Of a stretch of DNA of 17,219 nucleotides, positions 1 to 7,539 are shown one piece after another. The translations under genes and the position numbers were made by a program. The stretch comes from UBA5399 sp964464145 (lineage in GTDB: Bacteria; Bacillota; Clostridia; Christensenellales; Christensenellaceae), in NCBI GenBank assembly GCA_964464145.1, contig CAYXFB010000057.1, positions 1 to 17,219 on the forward strand. The letters run 5' to 3'. The stretch's first letter is position 1; every line of letters starts with the position of its first letter. The notes below the pieces were generated by a model. It had not been told where the DNA came from. It worked only from the letters and a program-made list of their open reading frames with translations, and did no database searches.

Positions 1-3
1 TAC

Positions 4-41
4 AAAAATGGATGCTACGCCTACGCCTAGCATCCATTTTT
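4..41 (-). terminator. Bidirectional intrinsic terminator at the end of the sugar operon
   Basis: Arms 4-17 and 28-41 form a perfect 14 bp stem (core ATGGATGCTA / TAGCATCCAT) with a 10 nt loop. The stem ends in A runs and T runs, so a U tract follows it on both strands. It lies about 35 nt beyond the aldolase stop codon and is the natural end of the minus-strand operon. It could also stop a plus-strand transcript, but no such gene is visible. Confidence 0.85.
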
Positions 42-53
42 TCGACAGTCTGA

Positions 54-71
54 ACGGAGCCTGCGCTCCGT
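54..71 (-). other. Small hairpin just after the aldolase stop codon
   Basis: ACGGAGC (54-60) and GCTCCGT (65-71) form a perfect 7 bp stem with a 4 nt loop, starting 4 nt beyond the aldolase stop. No U tract follows on the minus strand, so it is not a terminator by itself. It may protect the mRNA 3' end or assist the terminator at 4-41. Confidence 0.5.
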
Positions 72-75
72 CGTT

Positions 76-732
76 TCATGTTTTCTCTTTGCCGTAGGTG
101 TATAGGTAGCGGTGGCGCTCTGATTCCACGTGCCTCTTGGGTATCTCTGTCACAAGATGGTTTTGTGCGGCGGCTAGGTATATGTCGCAGGCTTTTTCTA
201 CCACCTTGGCCACCAGCACCGCCTCGTCCAGATCTCTTCCGCAGGCCACCGGGCCGTGGTTTTTCAGTATCACGCCGTTTTTTTGGCCTATCGCCTTGGC
301 GGCCGCCCTGCCCAGCTCAAAATGCTGCTCCGCCGGAACGTATTCCTCCGCCAGCGGTATAGCGCCGCCCAAAAGTTGCGACATCTCCTCCACCATGCAG
401 GGCACCTCGTCTATCCTTGAGGCGGAAACCGCCATCGCCTTAACGGTGTGCGCGTGTATCACCGCTTTCACGTCCTCACGCACAAGGTATATCTGGCGGT
501 GCACCTCTTTTTCGGAGGTGGGGTTTCGCTCCCCCTCCACCTTGTTGCCTTCCATGTCTATCACCACCATGTCCTCTGCGCGCATGCTGTCGTATTGTAC
601 GCGGCTGGGCGTCAGCAGTATATGATCGCCCACGCGCACACTCACATTTCCCCACGTGCCCAAAAAGAAACCGATCTCCTGCATGGCAAGGCACACCTTT
701 ATTATCTCCGTCCTCTGTCTTTCGTATAACAT
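76..732 (-). CDS. Class II aldolase (fuculose-phosphate aldolase-like)
   Basis: A 218-residue zinc-dependent class II aldolase/adducin-family enzyme, close to the usual length for FucA and AraD. Visible motifs are GTWGNVS (25-31, phosphate-binding loop), LTPSRVQYD (40-48), NPTSE with Glu74, HAH with zinc ligands His93 and His95, and NHG with His159. The C-terminal TYG with Tyr213 matches a catalytic Tyr of E. coli FucA. Glu74 sits where FucA has its catalytic Glu73. The Asp pair typical of the ribulose-phosphate 4-epimerase AraD (Asp76, Asp120) is absent. I therefore infer aldol cleavage of a ketose phosphate to DHAP plus an aldehyde rather than 4-epimerisation; this comparison is by eye. It is the last gene of the operon, 115 bp after the kinase. 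ATG at 732 is preceded by AAGGATGGGG. The exact substrate is unknown. Confidence 0.88.
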   Translation of the reverse strand: MLYERQRTEIIKVCLAMQEIGFFLGTWGNVSVRVGDHILLTPSRVQYDSMRAEDMVVIDMEGNKVEGERNPTSEKEVHRQIYLVREDVKAVIHAHTVKAMAVSASRIDEVPCMVEEMSQLLGGAIPLAEEYVPAEQHFELGRAAAKAIGQKNGVILKNHGPVACGRDLDEAVLVAKVVEKACDIYLAAAQNHLVTEIPKRHVESERHRYLYTYGKEKT

Positions 733-770
733 CTATCCCCATCCTTATCTTTCCTATAAATATCTGGCGT

Positions 771-810
771 AAAAGCGCTTTCCCCAGTCACCCTTCTGAC
801 CCGCGCTTTT
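771..810 (-). other. Structured spacer between kinase and aldolase genes
   Basis: AAAAGCGC (771-778) and GCGCTTTT (803-810) are a perfect 8 bp inverted repeat. An inner GTCA (787-790) / TGAC (797-800) pair lies inside it. In the minus-strand mRNA the hairpin ends in only four U residues, so it is at most a weak attenuator or an RNA-processing site. TGACCCGC occurs twice in direct orientation here (797-804 and 810-817). Confidence 0.45.
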
Positions 811-847
811 GACCCGCCAAAATTTTCATACGCTCTACTATACCACA

Positions 848-2377
848 TCAGAGCTTTAAAAGCTCAGCGCGCTTTTTCCACGTGGGCCTAAGCGCCTCGT
901 AGGTTATTTTATACAGCTCGTAAAAACGGCGGTACTCCGCGTGTTTTTCCATATCCGGCTCAAATACCTTGTTTTGCTCCACCGTGCGGCTCACAGCCTC
1001 GGTAAAGCTTGCGTAAAATCCCTGCACCACCGCGTTGTTTATTATAACGCCCTTGGCGCCCAGCTCCGCACCCTTTACCGTGACTATCCTCGTTCCAAGA
1101 GCGTCGGCGAACATCTGGCACCACATATCGCTGCCTGCGCCGCCTCCGCACACCGTCACCTGCTTTATCTCCTGCGGCATGTGCATATAGCAATCCATCA
1201 TGGCGAAGGCCACACCCTCGTAGGTGGCGCGCACTATGTCCGCTGTGGTGTGCTTCACGCTTATGCCGGTGTAGCTCGCCCGCGCCCGCGAATCTGTGAA
1301 GGGCGCGCGTTCGCCGCCCGCCAGCAGGTAGGGGTGATACATGAGCCCGCGCGAGCCTATGGGTACGGCAGAGACTAACTCCTCCATATAGCCGTACACA
1401 TTTTTGCCCGCCGCCTTGGCGTCCTGCTCCACCTGTTTGCCCACCGCGCCCAGCATCCATTCAAGGTTGGGAGTGCCCGCCAGCGAGGCCATGAGCCGCA
1501 GCCAGCGCCCCTCCATTGCGTGCGTTATTGTCATGCCCGCCTTTATGCTGTCTTGAAGCGGTTTATCCAGCACCATTTCGTGCAGCGCCGCCGTGCCTAT
1601 TATAGAGCAGCAATGCCCATTCTCCACCACACCGCTGCCCGTGGCGCAGGCCGCAACGTCCATAGGCCCGGAGGTTATGAGCACCTCGGCGGAAAGCCCC
1701 AGCTCCTCGGCCAGCGCGGGAAGTATTTTATACGCGTTCTCGCTTGCGCTTTTAATCGGAGGATATTTTTCGCGGTACTTCTCTATTCCGCACAGCGAAA
1801 ATGTTTCGTCCATATACCTTCCGGTGTTCTGATCCAAAAATATGAGCGATTGATCGGTAGAATCGGTGGTTATCTCGCCCGTGAAGCGATAGAAAAGGTA
1901 GTCCTTCAAATGAAGGAAATACTTTGAGCGCTCCAGGCTCTCCCGCTCGTGCTCGTCCATCCATCTCACTATGCCGTTCTGGTTGCCCGTGAAAACGCGC
2001 GTGCCCGTTAGCTCAAACAGCTTGTCGCAGGTGCCGTCCTCTGCCCAGCGATCCACCACCTCGGCGGCGCGTCCGTCGCAAAAGCATATGCCGTTTCTCA
2101 CAGGCTCGCAGTTCTCGTCCACCAGCCACAGCCCGTCGCCCTGCGCCGTTATGCCCAAACCAACTATGCTCTCCCGGGGATACTTCGCCGCAATGTGACC
2201 CACGCACCGCTTGGCCTTATCCCAAATTTCCGCCATGTCCTCCTCGTACTGGTTCTCCTCCGGAAAAATGGCGGTGAGCGGAAAGGCCTTTTTGTCTATC
2301 TCGTTTCCCGCAAGGTCGAAAAGCACCGCTTTGATGCTGGTGGTTCCCGAATCTATACCTATTATATATCTCTCCAT
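848..2377 (-). CDS. FGGY-family carbohydrate kinase
   Basis: A 509-residue ATP-dependent sugar kinase of the FGGY family, with a length typical of xylulokinase, L-xylulokinase (LyxK) and erythritol kinase. The N-terminal phosphate-1 loop is IGIDSGTTSIKA (6-17). GITAQGDGLWLVDE (about 75-88) resembles LyxK and erythritol kinase. TSGPMDVAACATGSG marks the catalytic Asp region in the middle. CGGGAGSDMWCQMFAD is the C-terminal adenosine-binding FGGY signature. It would phosphorylate the ketose made by the neighbouring 3-epimerase before cleavage by the aldolase. The phosphorylated hydroxyl (O1, as in fuculokinase, or O5, as in xylulokinase) cannot be read from sequence. ATG at 2377 follows AGGGGG at good spacing, 53 bp after the epimerase gene. 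Cytoplasmic. Family certain, substrate uncertain. Confidence 0.9.
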   Translation of the reverse strand: MERYIIGIDSGTTSIKAVLFDLAGNEIDKKAFPLTAIFPEENQYEEDMAEIWDKAKRCVGHIAAKYPRESIVGLGITAQGDGLWLVDENCEPVRNGICFCDGRAAEVVDRWAEDGTCDKLFELTGTRVFTGNQNGIVRWMDEHERESLERSKYFLHLKDYLFYRFTGEITTDSTDQSLIFLDQNTGRYMDETFSLCGIEKYREKYPPIKSASENAYKILPALAEELGLSAEVLITSGPMDVAACATGSGVVENGHCCSIIGTAALHEMVLDKPLQDSIKAGMTITHAMEGRWLRLMASLAGTPNLEWMLGAVGKQVEQDAKAAGKNVYGYMEELVSAVPIGSRGLMYHPYLLAGGERAPFTDSRARASYTGISVKHTTADIVRATYEGVAFAMMDCYMHMPQEIKQVTVCGGGAGSDMWCQMFADALGTRIVTVKGAELGAKGVIINNAVVQGFYASFTEAVSRTVEQNKVFEPDMEKHAEYRRFYELYKITYEALRPTWKKRAELLKL

Positions 2378-2430
2378 ACGCGCCCCCTACGCTAATACTG
2401 TGCGCCGCCCCACAGAAGCGGCACATTGCT

Positions 2431-3309
2431 TTACTCTCCGAAATTTTGCTTTACGAAAGCCAGCGACCGCATCAGCATTTCGTCCAGCAGCTTATCGTCC
2501 GCACCCTCGGGCAGCATGGGCCGCCACACGTTGCCACCCTCCAGCGCCACCGAACCGCCCTGATTCACAAGCGGCTCGAAGGACACGCTCTTATTATAGC
2601 CTATTTCCTTCATTGCCGCGCCAATTTCCGCCCAGGGCAGAAAACCGCCCGGCTTTGGCAGACCTCTATTGTTGGCGCCCACGTGGTAATGACCCAGCCT
2701 GCTGCCCGCCGTGCGCACCGCCTGCGCGAGGTCATCCTCCTCCACCATACCGTGGAAAATATCCAGCAGTATGTTCACATTGGGGCTATCCACAGCGTCC
2801 GTCAGCTCGCGCGCCTCCGCCGCCGTGTTAAGTAGGCAGCTCTCGAAACGGTTCACCACCTCCACGTTCCAGCTTATGCCGAGATCGGCCAAAAGCTTGC
2901 CCACCTCGCGCAGCGATCTTGCGGACTGCTCCATAAGCCGCGGCTTTTTGTCCGGATTGTCAAAATCGCACCAGGCACCGTAGTTTATGCCCGAAAAGTT
3001 GGTCGCTCCCACAGAGTGCAGCGCGCGGGCGATCTCGAGTGATTTTTCCACCGCGCCCCTGCGCTGCGCCTCGTCCAGCGCGGAAAGATCCCTATCCCGC
3101 CCGAAGCCGCCGGAGCAGTAAAGCTCCACATCGTTGGCCGCGCAGGCCGCCTTTATTTCGTCCTTTTCGGCCTGCTTCATGGTCAGCAGCCGCCCATAGA
3201 ATATTTCAAGTATATCAAACCCGCAAGAGCGCGCCCGCTCTATTTTGGCAGGGTAGTCCGTGCCCTCCCAGTCCTTGCTCCAATAGCAATAGCAAATACC
3301 GTATTTCAT
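2431..3309 (-). CDS. Ketose 3-epimerase (psicose/tagatose 3-epimerase family)
   Basis: A 292-residue TIM-barrel enzyme of the AP-endonuclease-2 / sugar isomerase-epimerase superfamily. It closely resembles Clostridium-type D-psicose 3-epimerase, as judged from remembered sequences. The opening MKYGICYCYW matches the family start. The metal and catalytic residues are all present: Glu150 in VEVVNRFE, Glu156, Asp183 and His186 in LLDIFH, His209 in GHYHVG, Arg215, and Glu245 in SFEPLV. These enzymes use a divalent metal (Mn or Co) to invert C3 of free ketohexoses or ketopentoses such as fructose/psicose or L-ribulose/L-xylulose. An epimerase acting on sugar phosphates (UlaE-like) is the main alternative. 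The gene starts only 13 bp after the permease stop, with AAGGAG upstream of ATG 3309, so it is co-transcribed with the transporter. Cytoplasmic. Confidence 0.88.
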   Translation of the reverse strand: MKYGICYCYWSKDWEGTDYPAKIERARSCGFDILEIFYGRLLTMKQAEKDEIKAACAANDVELYCSGGFGRDRDLSALDEAQRRGAVEKSLEIARALHSVGATNFSGINYGAWCDFDNPDKKPRLMEQSARSLREVGKLLADLGISWNVEVVNRFESCLLNTAAEARELTDAVDSPNVNILLDIFHGMVEEDDLAQAVRTAGSRLGHYHVGANNRGLPKPGGFLPWAEIGAAMKEIGYNKSVSFEPLVNQGGSVALEGGNVWRPMLPEGADDKLLDEMLMRSLAFVKQNFGE

Positions 3310-3322
3310 GGTTTATTCTCCT

Positions 3323-4321
3323 TTATACCGCAGCCTGTTTTTTGCGGCGTATGGCGTCTATGGATATGGCCACCAGCACCACCGCGCCCGTCACTATCTG
3401 ATCCCAGTAGGAGGAGATGCCCAGCAGGCTTATGCTGAAGGATATGGTGCTCATCAAAAATCCGCCCACTATGGTGCCGCCTATGCCGCCGCTGCCGCCG
3501 CTCATGGAGGTGCCGCCCAGCACGGCCGCCGTTATGGAGGGCATTACCCAGTTTTCACCTATGTTTACCTGAGAAGAGCCCATCCTCAGCACCATAAGCA
3601 TGCCCGCCAGCGCGGACAGCAGACCCGCCAGGCAATATACGCCCATCTTGGTCTTGTTTACGCGGATGCCCACAATTTTGGAGGCTTCCTCGTTTCCGCC
3701 CACTGCGTATACGTGCCTGCCGAAGGTGGTGAATTTCAGTATGAGTATGAGCACCACGGCTATGGCGATCATTATGAGCGTGGGGTAGGGCATGAAACCC
3801 AGCGTTCCCTGGCCTATCACCGCCACGGAATCGGGTATGCCGGTAAGCGGCACGCCCTTGGTGGCCACGTATATTATGCCCTTAAACAGCGCGCTGGTTG
3901 CCAGCGTCACAATGAAGGGCGTAAGGTTCAGCCCGCATATGAACAGGCCGTTCAGCGCGCCCATGCCAATGCCCGCCGCCGCGCCTATGAGTATGGCCAC
4001 AAAAGGATTCATGCCCAGCATTATGACCAGCATGGCGAATATCATGCTGCACAGGCCGGACATGCTCGCTACGGAAAGGTCTATTCCGCCCAGCAGCAGC
4101 ACCAGCGTTTGCCCAAAGGCCACAATTATTACGAATGAGGATTGCCTCAAGAATGTGGACATGTTGTATTCGGTGTAAAACAGCCCGCCCGTGGCGAAAT
4201 GCACCACTATGGTGAGCAATATCATAACAATAAAGACGGCGCCCGCCGTGGACTTGAGCGATTGTTTAAGGCCGTCCGCAATGGTCGCGCCCGCGCTCTT
4301 TTTTCCCAATGTTTCGTTCAT
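3323..4321 (-). CDS. Sugar ABC transporter permease (RbsC-like)
   Basis: Inner-membrane permease of the ribose/xylose/galactose (CUT2) ABC importer family, about 332 residues, with about ten hydrophobic segments. The family signature near the C-terminus is the Gly-rich stretch ITAAVLGGTSMSGGSGG followed by GGTIVGG. It should form a homodimer with the ATPase encoded just upstream and accept sugar from the lipoprotein binding protein. The reading frame extends to a GTG at 4345, but that codon lacks a ribosome binding site. GGGAGG lies about 10 nt before ATG 4321, so I take MNETLGKKSAG as the start. It follows the ATPase stop by 42 bp and precedes the epimerase by 13 bp. Only one permease gene is present, as usual for this class. 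Confidence 0.92.
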   Translation of the reverse strand: MNETLGKKSAGATIADGLKQSLKSTAGAVFIVMILLTIVVHFATGGLFYTEYNMSTFLRQSSFVIIVAFGQTLVLLLGGIDLSVASMSGLCSMIFAMLVIMLGMNPFVAILIGAAAGIGMGALNGLFICGLNLTPFIVTLATSALFKGIIYVATKGVPLTGIPDSVAVIGQGTLGFMPYPTLIMIAIAVVLILILKFTTFGRHVYAVGGNEEASKIVGIRVNKTKMGVYCLAGLLSALAGMLMVLRMGSSQVNIGENWVMPSITAAVLGGTSMSGGSGGIGGTIVGGFLMSTISFSISLLGISSYWDQIVTGAVVLVAISIDAIRRKKQAAV

Positions 4322-4363
4322 TATACTTCGTCCTCCCGTTTTCACAAAAAATATATCGCAGCG

Positions 4364-5851
4364 CTACTGCAAAGCGATCTTTAGCACGTCCTCACGCACA
4401 AGGTTCTCGTCCGGCGTGATTATGCCCTTCACCTTGCCGCCAAACATTATCATCATCCTGTCCGCCACCGTCAAAAGCTCCTCTATCTCCGAGGATATGA
4501 CCACTATGGTTGTTCCCCTGTCCGCCATTTCGCGTATTAGCTTATATATCTCGCCCTTTGCGCGCACGTCTATGCCGCGCGTGGGTTCGTCAAGTATCAG
4601 CAGCTTCACGTTCTTTTTCATCCAGCGCGCCAATATGGCCTTTTGCTGGTTGCCGCCCGAAAGGCTCTTTATGGGAACGGAGTTTGAAGGCGTTTTTATG
4701 CGAAGCGTCTTTATATAGTCGTCGGATTCCTTCTTCACCAGCGGAAAATTTATCACTCCGTTGCGCTTCATCGTTCCGTATGAGGGCAGCATTATGTTTT
4801 CGTAAACGGAGGCCACGGGGAAAAGCCCCTGCCTGCGCCGCTCCTCCGGCACCAGCCCCATACCGTTCGCTATGGCAACGTCGGGCGCGGTGATGTCTAG
4901 CTCCTTGCCCTCGAGGCGCACCCTGCCGCTCTGCTTTTTGGTGAGGCCGTATATGCAGCTAAAAAGCTCTGTGCGTCCCGAACCAACCAGGCCGGCCACG
5001 CCGAATATCTCGCCCCGTCGCACAGAAAAGCTCACATCCTCAAATTCCTTGTGGCGGGCAAAGTCCTCCACCTCAAAGAATACATCATCTGAATAATTTC
5101 GCTGTATCTTTTTAGATTTTTCAACTTTTTCGTTTGCCATATGAAAGATCATATCGTCTATGCTAAGATCCTTGGTGTTTCCCACCATTACCATCTTGCC
5201 GTCGCGCATTATGCTCACGCGGTCGGATATCTCCTCCACCTCGTCCAGATGGTGGGTTATTATAACTATCGATTTGCCCTGTGCTTTCAGCTTTCTTATG
5301 TTATCAAAAAGATGCTTTGTTTCGTTCAATGTAAGCGCCGCCGTGGGTTCGTCGAAAACTATTATGTTCGAGCCCACCACCAGTGTGCGCGCTATGGATA
5401 CCAGCTGCTGGTATGCCGCGCTGATATTGCTCACCTTCTCGCGCGGGTCTATATCCACGCTCAGCTCGGCCAATATATCGGCCGCCCTCTTAGTTGTGAG
5501 GTTCCAGTCTATTATTCCGTTTTTCTTTTTTTGATGGTTCCCCAGGAAAATATTTTCCGCTATGGAAACGTCCTTCACGAGGTTCAGCTCCTGCGGCACC
5601 ATACCGATGCCCTTTTCAAGCGCCTCATACGGGTCGCGGTTTTCTATGGCCGAGCCTTTCAGCAATATTTTGCCCGCGTTGGGCTGGTGTATGCCCATAA
5701 GCACGTTCATAAGCGTGCTCTTACCCGCGCCGTTTTCGCCAATGAGCGCCATTACCTCCCCGGCTCTTATGCTGAAATCCACGTTGTCCAGCGCGAGCGT
5801 TCCGGGGAATTCCTTTGTTATCCCCTGCATTTCAAGTATGTACTCAGACAT
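4364..5851 (-). CDS. Sugar ABC transporter ATP-binding protein (RbsA/MglA-like)
   Basis: Double-domain ATPase of a CUT2 sugar importer, about 495 residues, the normal length for RbsA/MglA. Domain 1 has Walker A GENGAGKST (about 38-46), a degenerate signature ISAAYQQ, and Walker B NIIVFDEPTAAL (about 162-173). Domain 2 has the modified Walker A GLVGSGRTEL, signature LSGGNQQKAIL and Walker B LLILDEPTRGID. A weakened ATP site in one half is typical of this family. It energises uptake through the neighbouring permease at the cytoplasmic face. The frame runs up to a TTG at 5863, but GGAGG sits 6 nt before ATG 5851, so MSEYILEMQGI is the better start. A strong hairpin separates it from the upstream binding-protein gene, so it is probably expressed at a lower level. 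Confidence 0.94.
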   Translation of the reverse strand: MSEYILEMQGITKEFPGTLALDNVDFSIRAGEVMALIGENGAGKSTLMNVLMGIHQPNAGKILLKGSAIENRDPYEALEKGIGMVPQELNLVKDVSIAENIFLGNHQKKKNGIIDWNLTTKRAADILAELSVDIDPREKVSNISAAYQQLVSIARTLVVGSNIIVFDEPTAALTLNETKHLFDNIRKLKAQGKSIVIITHHLDEVEEISDRVSIMRDGKMVMVGNTKDLSIDDMIFHMANEKVEKSKKIQRNYSDDVFFEVEDFARHKEFEDVSFSVRRGEIFGVAGLVGSGRTELFSCIYGLTKKQSGRVRLEGKELDITAPDVAIANGMGLVPEERRRQGLFPVASVYENIMLPSYGTMKRNGVINFPLVKKESDDYIKTLRIKTPSNSVPIKSLSGGNQQKAILARWMKKNVKLLILDEPTRGIDVRAKGEIYKLIREMADRGTTIVVISSEIEELLTVADRMMIMFGGKVKGIITPDENLVREDVLKIALQ

Positions 5852-5918
5852 AAGTTCCTCCAAAAATAAGCTGTTTCAGCATATAAAAAACAATGTGCTT
5901 TTCTAAGGTTTTCCGTTC

Positions 5919-5968
5919 AAAAAAACAGCGCGCCGCGCCGCGATCTTGCGAAGCGGTGCGGCGCCTGT
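5919..5968 (-). terminator. Intercistronic terminator/attenuator after the binding-protein gene
   Basis: On the minus strand, arms 5953-5968 and 5925-5941 make a 16 bp GC-rich stem with one bulge and one G-U pair, and an 11 nt loop. A run of seven T residues follows (5925-5919). It lies 16 nt beyond the binding-protein stop and about 70 nt before the ATPase start. The expected effect is partial termination or 3'-end protection, giving more binding protein than transporter. That is a common arrangement, but the effect here is inferred. Confidence 0.8.
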
Positions 5969-5983
5969 CCTTTTTTTATTGTG

Positions 5984-7180
5984 TTATGAATTGGGGTAGA
6001 GCAGGTCTATGAGCGCCTGCGCGCCATCCTGATATATGAATGTTGTCTGCTCTTCCGTCTGCTCGGGGTAGGTGTCCGGTCCGGGCATAACGCCGTCGGC
6101 TATCTTCATGGCAACCTGTATGGTGTCAAAGCCCATCTTGAAGCAATCCTGTACGCCCAGCACTGTTATAACGCCGTCGCGCAGGTATTCAATCGCGCGC
6201 AGATCGTGATCCATGCCCACTATAACTATTTCACCGGCCTTGCCCGCGTCGCTCACGGCCTGAGCCGCGCCGATGGGGTTACCCATGTTGTTGCAGAATA
6301 TACCCTTGAGGTCGGGGTATTTTTGCAGGAAACCCTCAGCGTATGTGAGCGCCTGCTCGACCTGGTCGTTATCATACTGTATTTCCACTACCTCTATATC
6401 GGGGTATTTTGCCATGGTGTCCTGGAAACCCTTTATGCGCTGCTCGTGAACGGGCGCGCCTATTGTTCCGCCAAGGCCGGCAACCTGTCCCTTGTAGTCT
6501 ATTTGCTTGGCCAGCTCTTCGGCCAGCATGCAGCCGTCCTCATAGTTATGCGTGTTGCCAACGTATGCTATACGCTCGCAGCCGTCCTCCTTCGTGGCAT
6601 CTGAGCTTGAGAATGTCATAACATTTTTACCCTGCTCCACGAGGTTGTTTATTGTGGGTGTAACTATTTTTATATCGGCAACGTCCACGCCTATAACGTC
6701 GAAGTTTCTGCCCGCCGCTTCTTCCAGCCTGTTTACCTGATCTATAGCATCGGGTGTAACGGGAGCGGTATATTCATAGTTTACGTTTATGCCCTTTTCC
6801 GCAAGCTGATTTTTTGCTTCTTCAAGACCCAGGCCCACAGCATCCCACCAGGGGTGAACCAGCTTGTATGTGAAGTAGAAGTTATAATCCTTCTTGGCGG
6901 GCGTGTAGTCGTCCAGCGTGAGGTTTGTGTTGTCGCTCACTATAACGTCATCCTCTGCGGGAGCGGCGGCGGATTCCGCCGGAGCAGCTGCCGATTCTGC
7001 CGGAGCAGCCGATTCTGCCGGAGCCTCGGATGCGGGAGCCTCTGTTGCCGCCGGGGCCTCGGACGCCGCGGGCGCTTCAGACGCGGGAGCAGCCGAAGCC
7101 GCCGGAGCGGGCGCGGAGCAACCGGCCAGCAGCGCAACCGTAAGCATCAAAACAATTGCGATAGATACGATCTTTTTCAT
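5984..7180 (-). CDS. Sugar-binding lipoprotein of the ABC transporter
   Basis: A 398-residue periplasmic-binding-protein-like (Peripla_BP_4 type) solute receptor, anchored outside the membrane. The N-terminus is a lipoprotein signal with lipobox LLAGC and Cys21 as the lipidated residue. Residues 22-76 are a low-complexity Ala/Pro/Glu/Ser tether. The binding fold follows, starting near YNFYFTYKLVHPWW and including VIGVDVADIK, GQVAGLGGTIG, GIFCNNMGNPIGAAQAV and VIVGMDHD, the usual pattern of ribose/galactose-type receptors. Trp residues near the fold start are likely ligand contacts. ATG 7180 follows a near-perfect AGGAGG. It is first in the operon, behind a ~160 nt leader, and is followed by a strong hairpin, which suggests it is the most abundant product. 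The ligand is unknown; a ketose or related polyol fits the enzymes downstream. Confidence 0.92.
   Translation of the reverse strand: MKKIVSIAIVLMLTVALLAGCSAPAPAASAAPASEAPAASEAPAATEAPASEAPAESAAPAESAAAPAESAAAPAEDDVIVSDNTNLTLDDYTPAKKDYNFYFTYKLVHPWWDAVGLGLEEAKNQLAEKGINVNYEYTAPVTPDAIDQVNRLEEAAGRNFDVIGVDVADIKIVTPTINNLVEQGKNVMTFSSSDATKEDGCERIAYVGNTHNYEDGCMLAEELAKQIDYKGQVAGLGGTIGAPVHEQRIKGFQDTMAKYPDIEVVEIQYDNDQVEQALTYAEGFLQKYPDLKGIFCNNMGNPIGAAQAVSDAGKAGEIVIVGMDHDLRAIEYLRDGVITVLGVQDCFKMGFDTIQVAMKIADGVMPGPDTYPEQTEEQTTFIYQDGAQALIDLLYPNS
6956..7117 (-). repeat. Degenerate tandem repeat encoding the Ala/Pro/Glu/Ser tether
   Basis: The segment encodes repeated APAES, SEAP and SAAAP units (binding-protein residues 22-76). 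At DNA level a unit close to GATTCTGCCGGAGCAGC recurs in tandem, most regularly around 6972-7022. The repeats stay in frame. Such tracts can change length by slippage; the encoded segment is probably a flexible spacer between lipid anchor and receptor. Confidence 0.75.
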
Positions 7181-7182
7181 TT

Positions 7183-7333
7183 TTTACTTCCTCCTCTTAT
7201 ATGGGTAGATTAAATACCGCAGCGTTGCCAACGCAAGCCGCAATAAAATGTATACTCTTTTTATGATTCCCCGTATTTCCGCAAAAGCTGCGGAAGTAAA
7301 GACCAACCGAACTATCTTTGAAGATATTACTTC
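7183..7333 (-). promoter_or_regulatory. Candidate self-pairing 5' leader of the sugar operon
   Basis: In the mRNA read leftwards, three related segments occur: GAAGUAA (7333-7327), UUUACUUCC (7300-7292) and GGAAGUAAA (7191-7183). The last overlaps the end of the AGGAGG ribosome binding site. The middle segment can pair with either the first or the last. It also supplies the UUCC of a local hairpin, UUCCGC/GCGGAA (7295-7290 with 7282-7277). The pairings are mutually exclusive, which is the layout of a translational switch. This is read from sequence only; no known riboswitch class was recognised and chance pairing of purine-rich sites is possible. Confidence 0.4.
7313..7326. promoter_or_regulatory. 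Palindrome downstream of the operon start site
   Basis: TATCTT-TG-AAGATA is a perfect inverted repeat with a 2 nt centre. It lies about 15-28 nt downstream of the predicted transcription start near 7341, a usual place for a repressor operator. In RNA it could also be a small hairpin inside the leader. No regulator was identified. Confidence 0.35.
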
Positions 7334-7347
7334 TTCCCCTTGGCATA

Positions 7348-7376
7348 AACATAACACCAAATTTATGAATTGTCAA
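7348..7376 (-). promoter_or_regulatory. Sigma-A-type promoter of the sugar operon
   Basis: On the minus strand a perfect TTGACA (7376-7371) is followed by exactly 17 nt and TATGTT (7353-7348, 4 of 6 to consensus). Transcription would start near 7341, giving a leader of about 160 nt before ATG 7180. Confidence 0.7.
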
Positions 7377-7539
7377 TACTCGTGGACATATTTATTTATT
7401 TTATTTTATTAGTTTTTATAAATCATAAGATATTGCTTTTCACTAACTGGCGGTATTATTTTAACCAAACACGAATACAGCGCCTTTCAAGCTTGCCGCA
7501 GCGGCATATTTACACTCTTTTGGTAACAATCCGCTTTTG

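Noticed and set aside
3308..4138. Plus-strand open frame of 276 codons opposite the permease
   Set aside because: Composition (Ala/His/Tyr/Gln-rich) is that of an antisense shadow of a membrane protein gene.
5141..5869. Plus-strand open frame opposite the ATPase gene
   Set aside because: Antisense shadow with no motif and no start signal.
6956..7117. Repeats in the binding-protein gene considered as CRISPR or mobile repeats
   Set aside because: They are in-frame codon-level repeats for an Ala/Pro/Glu/Ser tether without unique spacers.
7222..7234. GCGTT-GCC-AACGC palindrome in the operon leader considered as a LacI-type operator
   Set aside because: Arms are only 5 bp and the centre lacks the usual CG step of LacI-family sites.
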